64,000 nucleotides of DNA, taken from contig OZ020308.1 in assembly GCA_963971305.1 (NCBI GenBank), forward strand, positions 17,765,092 to 17,829,091, read 5' to 3'. Source of the DNA: Arcuatula senhousia. Its lineage: Eukaryota; Mollusca; Bivalvia; Mytilida; Mytilidae. The position numbers and the translations under genes are program-made. Below are positions 1 to 12,539 of this stretch, in pieces (within the stretch, counting starts at the first letter, position 1; every line of letters begins with the position of its first letter). Under the pieces are notes generated by a model, which saw only the letters and a program-made list of their open reading frames with translations, was not told where the DNA came from and did not search any database.

Positions 1-900
1 GTATAATGAGAGCAACGCCCTGTGCAGACATAAATGTCAATCACGCATGAGTGAATTTTCCAAGATAAACAGCAGGAAGTGTTCAAGGCACAATTAAAGT
101 ATTTCCCACAACAGTGGAAAGTTCTTATTGTATTTCTTCTGATTATTATTCTTCTTTTCCGCGGTCACTATAAAAAAAGTGTCGCGACAAAGCTTTATGA
201 TACTTGGTACCATTACTCGGTCATACTCTGACTCGCTTTGATTGACCCTGCGAAACCGATTTATTTTTAGTAACGGAGTTATCTGCCCGGCATTCAAAAA
301 CCTTGTTTGCAGATAAACTCAGAAACCGTAACCGTAATAAAAAATCTGAAGCAAGGAAAATGTTGCTTGACTCCTAGTCATGATTCGTCACGCAAATTTT
401 TTTTCCCGATCAACTTCCTGGCGACTCGTCAATTTTTTTTTCTTCAAAACGGTTAGTCCTAGGGACCTTTACCAATCATCCTATGTCACATACAAAAATA
501 TGTCACATACAAAAATATCAATGTCAAAGGTCAAATCTCAAGGTCAGAGGTCATGGTACACCTTGTTTGTAGTATAGATCAAAAACCATACAAAATTGAA
601 GCAGACATGTAATGGGGAAAATACTTGTCTCATCAAAGGGTTGAACACTGTACGACAAACCGTTTTCGAGTTATGGCCTTTAACGCGTTTCGGCCTATCC
701 GTTTTTGGCTTATAACTTTTAAACCGTCAAACATAATATAGTAAACATATGGGTTTTTCGGGACTGTCATTATGGGTCCTTCAATTTAAGACCAAAGTCG
801 AATGTTTACAGGAAGCCAGTTTCAAAATGGCCGACACCGTACACAGTTTTTAAGAAATAACACCTAGTTTGTTGTGTTACTTACATACATGATACAGCTG
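1..900. repeat. Noncoding, with dispersed-repeat segment
   Basis: I see no supported gene. Positions about 560-840 hold a repeat whose landmarks (a tacaaaattgaagc-type block, gagttatggcc, and tcaaaatggcc near the end) recur in the same order and orientation at about 4315-4590, on the other side of the LINE remnant. The two copies are diverged. A short direct duplication of a cacatacaaaaatatg-type block lies at about 487-515. Confidence 0.5.
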
Positions 901-1004
901 TGATGTTCTAACTGCTGCACCGCCAACGTCCTCAGCCGAGGCCATCCCTCATCGTGTGTTTCGACCCCTAGCTCGGTACACTCTCAGGATGGTGGGTCCA
1001 CAGT

Positions 1005-4000
1005 GGTGATCAGTCACTGCGCGTTGGTAGTGGGTTTCCAGCTACTGGTGTCTCTCTTCATCCACACCCAGCATGATGCTCTCTCTGCTGCCTGTGCCAT
1101 CTTCTGGACTGTTGATCATCTGTTGTGTCCTGTTACTCCTAGCCCTGTTAGCATTCTCCACACTGACTGGGCTGGAAAGCCTCTACATCCGACCCCTATA
1201 GGATAGCCTCAAGTCTACCATCCTCTCTCTCTACACTCAGTCAGCAAAGGATCGTACTTTGTTCTCTTCCTCTCATGGGCTTCTGCACATCTTTCCTCCC
1301 ATGGTACTGTCAACTCTACTATTACAATCTTCTTGGTCCCTGGTGACCACAGTACAATGTCTGGTCTGAGATTGGTTGGAATGATCGCAGGGAATGTCAG
1401 TTGATGGTCTTGGTCTACCGCCAGCTTCCAGTCATTAGCTTGGTCCATCACTCCTCACTTCTTTCTTTCCATCTTTGCTGTTGTTTCGCCTTCCTTTACA
1501 AAACTTATCTGTCTAGGTTTGGTTTTGGTCTGCAAGTTCTTATTCTTCCGCTGTCTCTCAATTGTGTCTGCTACCTCTCTTAGGACTTCATTGTGTCGCC
1601 ACGTGTATCTCCCCTGGGTAAGAGCCACCTGACAAGAGGACAAGATGTGTTGTAAAGTCCCCCTTTTCCCGCATAATGGACAGTCTGGTGTTTCAATGAG
1701 GTTCCATCTGTTAAGGTTTGATGGTGTTGGAAGCAGATCATAAACTGAACGCAGGAGAAACTGTAGTTGGAATTGTGGGTATCTCCAGATGTCGGCCCAA
1801 GATAGAGAACGTTGATCTGTTTCCCACTTTGTCCATGCTCCCTGAGTTCCCATCTGTACTGCTTTTGCTTGCCGATCTTCTTCTTCTCTGGCTCTTATCT
1901 CCCTCTGGACCATGCTTCGTCTTTCTGATTTGTATGCTTTCTTCCAGTAACTGCTCTTGGTTGTACCCAAACCTTGCCTTCCTACCGCTACTGTTCCGAC
2001 AATATCTTTGTGCCTCAGTCTGCTCTCTGCCTCGTCTTCTGCTTTAGATACTGACCACTTCCTTCCTGTTCTTGTCTCTAATCCTGCTGATCGTACCTTC
2101 TCATCCCTGGATTCCTTAAGTGTCATCACAAGTCTGGCTTTGCTGGTCTTGAATTCTTCTACAATTGAAGTTAACGGTAGTTGAAGTTTTGCCGTTCTGC
2201 TATACAGTCCTATTGAGGTGAAGCTTGGAGGTACTCCTAACCATTTCCTTAGATGCTTGCTAACAGTTCTCTCAAGCTTCTCTACTGTTGATGTTGCTAC
2301 TTCGTACAGCATCAGTGACCAAGATAAGCGTGGTAAGAGGCCATGTTGGTATATCCAAGCCTTGAATTTTCCGGGGTAGCCCAGTCTTGTCTATGTTCTT
2401 CATCCCTTCACATACTTGTTGCTCTATTCTCTTGCTGTTAGACTTATCTCCAAGAGTGTCATCAAACCATTTCCCTAGGCACTTGATAGGATTACCAATG
2501 ATGGATGGAATGTTCTCTCCCTGGATCGTAAGGTTGACGCTTTGTGTGCCTCTGCCTTTCCTTATCACTAAAGATCTTGACTTCCTTGGTTTGAACGTCA
2601 TTTTTGCCCATGATGTTGTTTCCTCCAGTGCTTTTAGTATCCATCTAGCCTGGATGTGGGTGTCTGTTGTTAGTGTCAGATCGTCCATAAAGCCTCTACT
2701 TGGTGGTTGTCTGATGTTGCTCTGGTTTCCCTCTCTCCCGCCTTGATGATCATATTCATGCCCATAACAAACAGGATCACTGAAATGGTACAACCTGTTA
2801 CAATACCTTTCTCAAGTCTTTGCCAAGATGTTGTGAAGTTGTTGGTGGTAAACCGTATGTGTATGCCGCTGTAGTAGCTCTTGATCATCTGTTGGAAGTG
2901 TTCCGGTATATGGTAGTATTGAAGTGCCATCTGTAGCAGGGTGTGCGGGATGGTACCATAGGCGTTTGCCAAGTCTTACCATACAACTGTGAGATCATTC
3001 TTGTTTGATTTCGCTTCTTGGATCAGCTGGGTTATGATGCTAGTGTGTTCAATGCACCCAGAAAAACCTGGCACTCCTCCTTTCTGCACTGAAGTGTCGA
3101 CGTATTGGTTTGCAGTCATGTATGTTGTCATTCTTTTTGCCAGTATAGAGAAGAAGATTTTCCCCTCTACATTCAATAGTGAGATGGTTCGAAACTGGTT
3201 TATCCCTTCTGACTTCTCCTCCTTTGGAACAAAGCATCCTTCAGCGTTTTGCCAACACGACGGAATCTTCCCTTTCCTCCAAACTATCTTCAGTAACTTC
3301 CATAGATGTTTCAGGATCTTTGGACATCTCTTGTACACTTTATATGGAATGCCATTGGGACCTGGTGTTGATGCTGCCCTCGCTTTCTGAACAATCTCTT
3401 TCACTTCCATGAAAGATGGTTGCCTATCGTTCATGGGTTCACTTGGTGCTGGTACATCCTCTATTCGGTCACATGGGCCTAAGCTCTTCCACTGTTTTTT
3501 TATCTCCATGTGTCTCCTCTAGGTAAGTCTCAACCTCTTCTTTTGTGCTCTCTAATGTCCCTGATTTAGCTCCTTCAAGAGTGGCTTTAGTAAACCTGTA
3601 AGGGTCTGCTGTGAACATAGCTCTTTTCTTCCCTCTCTCTTGTCTGGCCTTTCTTATTCTCTCTGCTTTCTGAAGATTATTTCTCTTTTCTCTCAGCATT
3701 GATCTTAACTCACTGAGACCTATCCTTTGGTCTTCACTTGCTCCTTTGTACTGCTTGGTGACTCTATTGATATCTTCTCGTAACCTTTGGATCTCCCGCT
3801 GTCTTCTATTGGGTTGCCCTTGACGTTCCTCTTTGCCCTTCCGTTCCCTTATACCGAACCGTTCAACTCCAACTGCATAAACTATGGTTGTCAATGCCGA
3901 TAACTTCCTCTGAACGTCTCCTACCAATGTGCTGTCTAATATGGTGTTTAGGTCATTATCAAAAGCTTCCAATCTCTTGTCATCTGTGGATGGCCACTGT

Positions 4001-4300
4001 ACCGCTGGTTTCCTTTCTCCTCTTGGTTGTTCCAGAGTAGATTGTTGTTGGTTTGTCACATCTGGATCTGGCTCAATGTTGGTCTGAGTAACATCATTAG
4101 CTAAAAGGTCCTCAGTGCTGTGGTGTTCTACCTGACTGTGGCCCTTCTCCGTCTGATCAGTGTTATCTGTGTGTCCCTCTTGTTGCTTCTCAGGTCTACG
4201 CTTAGCCCTTGCCTGATGAATCTTCAAACATCTCTGATTTTTGCACAGCTTTCCGCAGTGGCATCTTGTTTCCGCCGTTGTTCCTGTCAAAGTCCGTTGA
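1005..4300 (-). pseudogene. R2/NeSL-type non-LTR retrotransposon remnant (RT plus restriction-like endonuclease)
   Basis: Read on the minus strand, this is the ORF of a site-specific-type LINE. At the N-terminal end (about 4240-4270) is a zinc finger with CHCGKLCKNQ and a following H. A basic, coiled region follows. The reverse transcriptase (about 3450-2400) contains ASTPGPNGIPYK, a LANAYG motif and the catalytic FMDD (about 2680). Next come a CCHC knuckle (CPLCG...H...C, about 1630-1690) and a restriction-like endonuclease core with RPDIVLW and VELTVPWEE (about 1290-1370). The final CRGFPAQSVWRML-type tail is near 1130-1190. The copy is dead. There is a frameshift in an A7 run at about 3495, a nonsense codon replacing the residue before DLANAYG (about 2973), frameshifts near 2725 and 2370, a stop just before 1451, and further stops below 1215. 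Such enzymes nick target DNA and reverse transcribe their own RNA. No 28S rDNA flank is seen, so NeSL-like or a relocated R2-like copy is as likely as true R2. Confidence 0.85.
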
Positions 4301-4309
4301 ACTAGCCGA

Positions 4310-5420
4310 GTCGTTACCGTACAAAATTGAGGCGGACAATACATGGGAAAAATGTAGTCATGTCGAAATCTACAAAACTGTTTCAGGTGCGTAAGCGTAA
4401 AACTTGTCATTTTTGAGTTATCGCCCTTGATTTGTATTTTTTTAAATGATTTTTTGTTTATACTTTTTAACCATAAAAGTTGGTGAATGAAACATAAGAT
4501 TCATTTGAAAGAGAATTTAACTACCTACAATTTGAACCCAAACAGTACATGATTCGGTTGATCAGTTTCAAAATGGCTGCCAAAACAAGTTTCGCAAAAC
4601 ATGTTTTTGCCAATAACTCGTAAATCAAATAGTAAAGTTAACATGTATAATTAAATGAATCAATATATAAAGAGCTACAATTTGAGTACAAGGTAAAAGG
4701 TCAAAGATCAAGGTTATTCCATAGCAACAAGGTAACGTTCATAAAAAGTCCATAGCAACCATATATATTCTAAACCAAGACTACTTTCTGTGTTTAGGGT
4801 TATTTTTTTCATCCGGAAGTAACACTTAGTCCATAGCAACCGTCATAAAAGTCCTAAGCAACCATTCTTTTTCTGACTGCAGACTCACTGCTGTTTACTC
4901 TAGAACATTTTTTGCAACTAATACTATTGTCAAAAACAGACTCAAATAGCGGATTAACCTAACCGAACGTTACAGTTATCATAAAACTAACAAGAACAGG
5001 GGAAAGATCTCATGTATTGTTATGTATTATGCACTGTGGTTCTTCCTAGGGGCCTGGAATTTGCAATGATTAAATGTCCCCCACGGTAAAATAAGATCGA
5101 TGTAGATTTTCCTTATAACTATTGTTTTTTTTTGTTTGTTTATTTTTACTTAAAGTTACTTTGTGTACAGCATTTGTCTTTATTTCACAAATTTCAGCTA
5201 TTAACTCAAATTGTTATTAATAGTATAACATTATTTTTTTATTACGTAAACTTACCTTTGAAAGTTTTCGAATAATTTTCCATGGTTTGATTTTCTAAGT
5301 TGAATCTGGACATTTGATAAATTATCGCTTTGCTTTTATAGTTCAGTTTTTCTTGTTATTTAAAAATCATAGATTTTGACCGAACCAACTACTAGTTGAA
5401 CAAGAGTTAACCACTTAAGT
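4310..5420. repeat. Dispersed repeat then featureless AT-rich DNA
   Basis: About 4315-4760 is the partner of the repeat at 560-840. It contains gagttatcgccc and tcaaaatggctgcc blocks spaced like those of the first copy. From about 4760 to 5420 I see no coding or structured feature. Confidence 0.45.
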
Positions 5421-5422
5421 AC

Positions 5423-6116
5423 GTCTCGCCTGCCGGCACAATCATTATACAGTGTTATTTCTCAAACACAGTCAAAGCTACTATTGGGCATATGCATATC
5501 AATTTTCATCAATCTAGGACTTATAGTTCATGAGATATGGAAGTGACATATTGCTATTATATGTACTTTTGAAAATTGAAAAAGTCACTTAACCGGAAAG
5601 ACAAGGTCAAAAGTGGGGAGACCACTCTGCTAAGCAACTACTCGCGCGTATGCATACCAAGTTTCATCAACCTAGGACTTATAGTTCTTGAGATATGTAG
5701 ATACTCATAAAACTTCAATATTGAAATTATAATTAAAAATGGTCAAATTTAGTCACTAGGTCAAGGTCAAAAGATGGGAATGCAGCTGTGCTAAGCTACT
5801 ACCGGTGCATATGTATACCAAGTTTCATCAACCTATAACTTATAGTTCTTGGGATATAGAGGTGCTCGCAAAACCTTAACATTGCTAATTGTCAAAGTCG
5901 CTCAACTGGAAAAGTAAAGTCAAGGTCAAAAGATCGGGATGCAACTATGCTAAGCTTCTACTGGAGCATAGACATACCAAGTTTTATCAACCTAGGACCT
6001 ATAGTTCTTGAGATTTGGAGGTGCTCATAAAACCTTAAATTAAAATTTAACGCCGCCGCCGCCGCCGATGGTAAAGTAACACCTATATATGTCTCGCTTC
6101 GCTTCACAGGCGAGAC
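5423..6116. mobile_element. Hairpin-capped tandem-core element (GTCTCGCC family)
   Basis: The element begins with GTCTCGCCTG and ends in a hairpin at 6091-6116 whose stem is GTCTCGC/GCGAGAC. A (GCC)n run lies just inside it at about 6052-6066. The interior is four diverged tandem units of about 165 bp, each carrying a block like catcaacctaggacttatag followed by gttcttgagatat. There is no coding capacity. The design matches pearl-like bivalve elements that others have linked to non-autonomous Helentrons; that assignment is by architecture only. Confidence 0.65.
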
Positions 6117-7172
6117 AAAAATGGCCACCAAATATTTAACAGTACAAGGAACATTTTTTTTCTTTGAATGGAATTATAAAATTGTAGGTGCTAGAAAAGG
6201 TTTACAAGCATTCTCTGTTTGTTGCATTACACCCTAGAGGTTATAAGTAACAATCTACCGTCAACAGGGTTGAAACCTGGAAAACTCTTGAATTTCATTT
6301 CTGTCAGTTCAGGGTCCTGGAAAAGACCTTGAATTTTGACCCAAAAAAATGAAAATATCCCTGAAAAACCCTGGAATTTGATAGTTCCACAATCAAGGGT
6401 TCGTGATTGAACTGTTTCACAGAAAATTTCATCGGAGGACTGAAATTTTGTCGACTATTTTCATCCTTGGAAAACCCTTGAATTTTGCAACAACAAAATA
6501 ATGGCGACCCTGCGTTAATATGAATATGTAAGCAATCACTATAAAGATAAATTTTGTTAGTCACAAGCTAAAGTCTGGTTTTCTCTTGGACATTGAGATT
6601 GATCCTCCAAGTTCGGTAATTTTGTTATTGCCTTTATTCAAAAATAAGAAACCCAGCTTACCCAGTAACAGAAGAACAAAATAAAGTTGTCTGTTCATTA
6701 TTATGCGTATATCGGTCAGTCTGTATTGTCAAGACCTAAAAAAAGAAATTATTAAGTTTTTTCTTTTTTAGAATTGGTTCGATTCTTGAATTGAATCGCA
6801 TACTTATAATATTATCTGTATTAATTTATATATTTCAGAAAAAAAGAAATATTTAAACGATTATTGTATCGAATATTGTTTTATTAAATTCAATGAAATT
6901 GATAACATTTAAAACCTTTCTTACCGTACAATAAAGGTTGTAGACATATTTTCCTTAATTCTTTACTTGTTATCAATCATTGTAATGATCCTTGAGGGAC
7001 CTTAATTGGATTTAAAATACGTCTTATGTCTGATTTCAAATTTTGTACTTGAAACCAGATAATAAAATCTCAGGTAAACTACATCCAAAAGTTTTCTTCG
7101 TATCGTAGTCTTAAGTACACATAGTAGTTGGGACTGAAAAATAGTTTTTATTATTTCGGTTAGTTAGAAAAG
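6117..7172. other. No gene seen; short dispersed motif
   Basis: Between about 6270 and 6490 a cctggaaaacccttgaattt-like motif recurs four times with alternating spacing, a decayed simple dispersed repeat. The rest is AT-rich with no feature I can support. Confidence 0.4.
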
Positions 7173-7331
7173 CAGTGGCGGATCCAGAACTTTAGTTAAG
7201 GGGAGGCGTAAAAGTTGTTGCTGTCTCTCGCCGAGTGAAGGGTGGTGCGAAATTTTTTAGTGGACACAATATTTGTTTGTTTTAGTGGGGACAGCGAACG
7301 CCCGATACGCCTTTCCATTGATCCGCGCCTG
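7173..7331. mobile_element. Short MITE with CAGTGGCGGATCC ends
   Basis: The left end CAGTGGCGGATCC pairs with the right end, whose reverse complement reads CAGGCGCGGATCA. This leaves a 159-bp non-coding element. I found no convincing target duplication. A CAG start and G-rich subterminal sequence resemble hAT-type MITEs, but that is a guess. Confidence 0.45.
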
Positions 7332-9585
7332 ATAAGTGCATACATGACAATACATGTATATGACATAATAGATAAAATGTGACTGGGTAGCCTTTTCAAC
7401 GGAATACAAAATTAAGGCAGCAAAATAAATAAATAATAATAATGATAGAAAAAAAAGAAAGAAAAAAGAAAAACAGAAGCAAAGTCGTAGGTTTAGATTG
7501 AAAAGCATACAATTATTGCCCTAGTCGGTTTGTGAGAAGCAGCGTTTTACTCGAAAAGGAAGGTCATTCATGGGCTTGTGCCGAGGGATTCTTTCTTTTC
7601 GGGGGTTGAGAAACTGCTCAGTCACCCACTTGTAAGGTTGAAAGTAGTAACATCAAATTTTAAGGACAAAACAAGGCTTCATGTTGAAAATCTTATGAGC
7701 GCAACAGTTTTCCGATTGACCTAACAAATTGAATACTGCTACGTGTCGCTTTTAGAAAGGACTAAAATAAAGATTTTAGTTAAGGTTTTTAATGGAAACT
7801 AATATAAAAGATCAAACGATCGAACGCTTGTTAGCATTGCGTCACAGGCATCTCAGCAAGTCCTATTTAAGGGCCAATGTTTAGTAAATAGTGGTTGTCC
7901 CATGCAACCCGGCCAAGCAGACTGCAAAACAATGCGTCTATCCATTGGGAAAAAAATCATTCGATTCGTATAAAGATTACAAGACTACAGAATTTTAGTT
8001 TGCATAGTTTTGGTACCACTGATAGACAAATTGGCACAATTTAGAAATCCCATTTCAGAACAAACAATACAGGATGTATAGCGTGAAGAACGGGCGAGCG
8101 GACGTAGTAAGAAACCCGAAGACGACGCATATAAAACCAATCCAATAACGCAAAATATATAATCAGGCGATTGAAGAATTTTGAATTCTTATCTATCATT
8201 TCAGATCTATAATCCATATGTCAAAATTTTTATCAATTAATTGTCACTCTTAAAGGATAATATCAAACGATTTGTCAATAGTTCTGAGAGGTCGCAAAAT
8301 GTAAGCACAAATCTTCCGGGTTAATTCTTTATCGCAGACTCTTCTCATTGGCACGTTTAAGACAACATTGATATTTTATCTTTTTGGTTAAAGTACCAAG
8401 AGATATCAACACAATAAACATTGATTGTTCTATGCGTGTTGTTGTACTTAGCAAAATGGTCAAATAAAAAAGTTGTTAGACCAATGTTATGCATATCTAT
8501 TTGTTAAAAGAACCAATTGATAAAGACAATATCAAATAGGTACTATTGACCATACTTGTTTAGGGACATGAAATATAATAAGATGTTTATGAAAGTTTCT
8601 AAAGTTTATTGTTCCTTATGGAATGTAATGTTTATACAAGTGATAGAAAATCTTTTTTTAAAAATCCCACGCAGGAAAAAATGCAACATACGTTTTCATG
8701 GCCATAATGTCAAGCTTAAGATCATCACATGTTTGGTGCCTGTCTACACATGCTTCTTCATGTATTTTTTCTCAAAAATATGGATTAAAAATGAATCACA
8801 TAATTGACATTTTACATTTAAGTCACGGATTGCTACCAGTTGAAACATTTGTATCATCAGCATGTTGGCACCAAATGTTAGGTAAACATATGTAAAAATC
8901 ATGCCGAATATATGTATTACATATTGCTATTTCTACTGTTTAAATGAGAGTTTTTATAACTCTGCATTGAATTCTAAGATCCAAGCGTCTTTGGTTCTGT
9001 TCGTCGGTCGACAATGTCTTGAATACTGCCGCGAAACTGAAATACTATTAATATTACATATTGAACTTTTGTATATGTTTTTCAGCAGCATATCAAGTAT
9101 GCAAATAAAACTAGCTTGGACAAATCAGCAAAATAATATGAAAAAGCACAACCTTAAGAGCTCGACTAGGTGCATTCATAAAACAAAAATGGACAAATGG
9201 AATGATTATTTAGGGACGACGCGTTATTAATTTTTGCTGTTGAACTGCGCATGACTGTGCAGATTTTTCGAAAAAAAACAAAATCAGATTGTGTGACAGA
9301 ATGAAAAAATCTCTATCATATTTTGAGTCACGAGACATTTGGTAGAGCGTGAATTTTTAAGACCGGGCGTAATGCACTTGTGCCAATTTTTACTTGGAAG
9401 TCAAGGACTCCCAAAGTATAGTACTAGTAATGCATTTCAGAGAAATCAATCCGCGTTTTTTCCCCCGAGACGTATAATTCCTATCCTATTGTGTATTCGC
9501 TCTCCGGTAGAAGTGTATTTATTTTTTTTGGTCAACGAGCTTTCTTAGCTATATAAATATATAACCCCTTATTATTATTAGGGCC
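7332..9585. other. No supported feature
   Basis: AT-rich sequence with only short open frames that lack homology I can recognise. The longest (about 8901-9230, 109 codons) has ordinary AT-rich composition and no motif. A TTATTATTA run immediately precedes the next element. Confidence 0.4.
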
Positions 9586-10210
9586 CCGCATCGAAGATGC
9601 GGACACCCTATAGTTTTCACTTTGTCCGTCCGTCCGTCCGTCATCAATTCTTGTGAAGACTAAAACTCAAAAACTATTAACAACACAGTTCTGAAATTTT
9701 GTACAGCTACTTAGTAGCATGTCATGATTTGCATATTAAAATTGCATGCAAATCTATTTAATATTTTTGGTAAAAAACTTCATTTTTTTTATAAAAAATC
9801 ACTGATTTTGAGAATTGGACTTTGTGAACACTAAAACTCAGAAACTGTTAACAATACAGCTCTGAAACTTTGTACAATTGCTAAGTAGCATGTCATGATT
9901 TGCATTTTAAAATTTTGTGCAAATCTGTTTAATATTTTTGGAAAAAACTTCATTTTTTATCAAAAATCAGAGATTTTGAGAATTGGACTTTGTGAACACT
10001 AAAACTCAAAAACTGTTAAGAATACAGTTCTGAAACTTTGTACAACTGCTAGGTAGCATGTCATGATTTGCATATTAAATTTTCGTGCAAATCTGTTTAA
10101 TATTTTTTGAAAAAAAAAATTATCGAAAATCACAGATTTTTAGAATTAGACTTTGTGATCACTAAAACTCAAAAACTGTTAACAATACAATTCTGAAACT
10201 TTGTACATGT
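9581..10210. mobile_element. Hairpin-capped tandem-core element
   Basis: The hairpin at 9586-9602 has a perfect 7-bp stem (CCGCATC/GATGCGG) with a GAA loop. A GTCC microsatellite follows at 9624-9642. After it come about 3.3 units of roughly 167 bp, each holding actaaaactcaaaaactgtt, a ctgaaactttgtaca block and gcatgtcatgatttgcat. The far end fades out near 10210 without a clear terminus. Confidence 0.65.
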
Positions 10211-11490
10211 GCGACAGGGAAATATATTTAAGCGGAAATATACAAATTATAGAAATTAAAACCATTAATGCTTCGTATAAAAGCTGAGAAAATCATATCG
10301 AATTATTGTCTCAGATAAAAATTACCGGAAAAAAATGAAGTTATATGGATTTCATATCGTTGTAAGATAGCGTGCATGGTTCCTACATTAATAAAGATTT
10401 ATTTAAATTCAGTAATTGCCGCCTTCTTCTGTCCTGAGAAAATCATATCGAATTATTGTATCAGTTCTGTCGAAAAAGTTATTAACCACAACACAAATCG
10501 CTTGCCTTCGTTCAAATGTGACTTCCAAGTACACTGTACCAACGGTACTTTGATAAAAAATGCCAGATATTTTATTTGCGACACAAGGTTACATTTCATT
10601 TGCGCCACTGAAAAATCTTTCACTAGCGCTACTCTCAGGTTACGGTTATTGATATTTATTCAATTAGGAATTATGTGTTACTTTTTGTAGTGAGTTTAAA
10701 CCCATTTCTTAAGTAAAAAAAGCCACAGTTGTAAAGTTGTTAAATGACTTGCCTTGGTATCCATAAAGGTTGACATAATTTCATCAGAAATAAACAGGGG
10801 GAAATCTTACAAACTTGGTGCGAGAACAGATCTATGCTGCGCGATTTCAGTGTGAATTATTTTAATAAAGATATTGTGTTTTATACATTTGTATAGGCTT
10901 ATAGTTTGACAAACTATACTAAATGAAGTATAGTTTGTGACGCAAATGAAATATATTTGTGACGCAAAAGAAATAGTAATTGGCACAAAAGCAATGCACC
11001 GGTTAAGAGCTTGGCTGCGCTTGCGTATTATTTTGGGAAAAAAGTCAAAATGCCTACGGAGCCACTTTTTATTCGTTCAATACTAATATTGTAATAAGGC
11101 TTTTTATTTGGGATGCATTTTCTGTTTAAATTAAGATTTGAGTTTTGGACAGAAATCAAACATCTTGATTTAATTCTATCTATGCTATTGGTGTTTTTTG
11201 AGATGTATTCACTAATGACACTAATGAAAGAAAATGTACTTTTTTTTTGGAAATCGCAAGAATATCATATTGCATTGTTTTTAATTCTTAATATTATAAT
11301 TATTAAATGATTAAAAGGGTATTATATACATTATCAGTTAAGGATTTTAGAAAATTATTAGTTGCATTTTCATTGGAAGAAAATTGGGTTCATTTTCTTA
11401 TAAACTTTAAAAAAGTAAAAAGAATTTGACTGGATTAACTATGGTTTAAAGTTCGTCCAATATCGTAAAAGAACAATTATCAAATCCAAT
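10211..11490. other. No supported gene
   Basis: A 104-codon open frame at 10376-10690 overlaps repeated sequence: a gagaaaatcatatcgaattattgt-like block occurs twice, near 10288 and 10435. I do not call it a gene. Other frames are short and AT-driven. Confidence 0.35.
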
Positions 11491-11499
11491 TTAATAAGA

Positions 11500-11805
11500 G
11501 AAGCAGAGGTACCAATGGGGTATCCGAATGTCAAAAGTCCGAAAGGGCAGAGACTAAACCAGTAAACACAAACAAGAACGGGACAAAAACAGACAACACG
11601 TAAAACATGGAAACACAAAACAACTGAATATCAATCAACAACGCGAACTCCAGTCGAAACAAGAGTGAACTCAGGTGCTCCGGAAGAGTAAGCAGTTCCT
11701 GCTTGCTATAGCACACCCGTCGTGTTGCCAATAGTCCATTCAGCGTGTCAAATCCAGTAAAGGAAGATAAAACAACACCCTATGACAAACCGGAATACTA
11801 CAATG
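11500..11805. repeat. Dispersed repeat, copy 1 of 3
   Basis: It carries the blocks ccagtaaacaca, caacaacgcgaactc, caggtgctccgga and gtaagcag in order. A close copy lies at about 61010-61275 and a shorter, more diverged piece at about 40630-40710. No coding sequence or terminal structure is evident. Confidence 0.6.
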
Positions 11806-11929
11806 AAGTTTATATTTGCAGTTTACCGGACGCCGTGACGTGCAATATGATAGACAGGTGTAAACATTAGTATACGGTGGTACATTTAGGACACTCATTT
11901 TTTAATTTTTATTAAAATTTATTTCGAGC

Positions 11930-12485
11930 GCACGACTTAATATCTCGTGATCTCGACTTATTATGTCGTGCGCACGACTTATTATGTCGTGCGTACGACT
12001 TATTCGTACAACATAATAAGTCGTGCGCTTGAGATAATAAGTCGTTCACAAGATTTAATAAGTCGTGCGCACAACATAATTAGTCGAGCGCTTGAGATAA
12101 TAAGTCGTGCGCACGATTTAATAAGTCGTGCGCACAACATAATAAGTCGAGCGCTCGAGATAATAAGTCGTGCGTACGACATAATAAGTCGAGCGCTCGA
12201 GATAATAACTCGTGCGTACGACATAGTTAGTCGTGCGCACGATTTAATAAGTCGAGTGCACGAGATAATAAGTCGTGCGCACGACATAATAAGTCGAGAG
12301 CACGACATATTAAGTCGAGAGCACGAAAAATTAAGTCGTGCGCACGACATAATAAGTTGTGCGCACGACATAGTATAATAAGTCGAGAGCACGACATAAT
12401 AAGTCGAGAGCACGACATAATAAGTCGTGCGCTCGAGACAATAAGTCGTGTGCACGACATAATAAGTCGTGCGCTCGAGATAAAT
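11930..12485. repeat. Palindromic 21-bp minisatellite
   Basis: About 26 units of 21 bp. Each has a 14-bp self-complementary core, most often GTCGTGCGCACGAC or variants such as CTCGAGCGCTCGAG, joined by an ataataa-type linker. Because 21 is a multiple of 3 and the core is self-complementary, several frames on both strands stay open and give seven-residue-periodic peptides (IISRAHD-like). These are not genes. Confidence 0.9.
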
Positions 12486-12539
12486 TTAATAAAAATAAAC
12501 AAGAAAAACAGTGAGCCGCAGCTCACAAATAAATACCCC

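Noticed and set aside
3480..3510. A-rich heptamer at the frame change in the LINE as a programmed frameshift site
   Set aside because: The frame change needed is +1 (one extra A), not the -1 expected at an A-AAA-AAC site, and the copy has several other disruptions.
10376..10690. 104-codon frame with several Cys residues
   Set aside because: It overlaps repeated blocks and has no recognisable domain or supporting splice structure.
11930..12485. CRISPR-like array
   Set aside because: The units are contiguous and lack unique spacers; the genome is eukaryotic.
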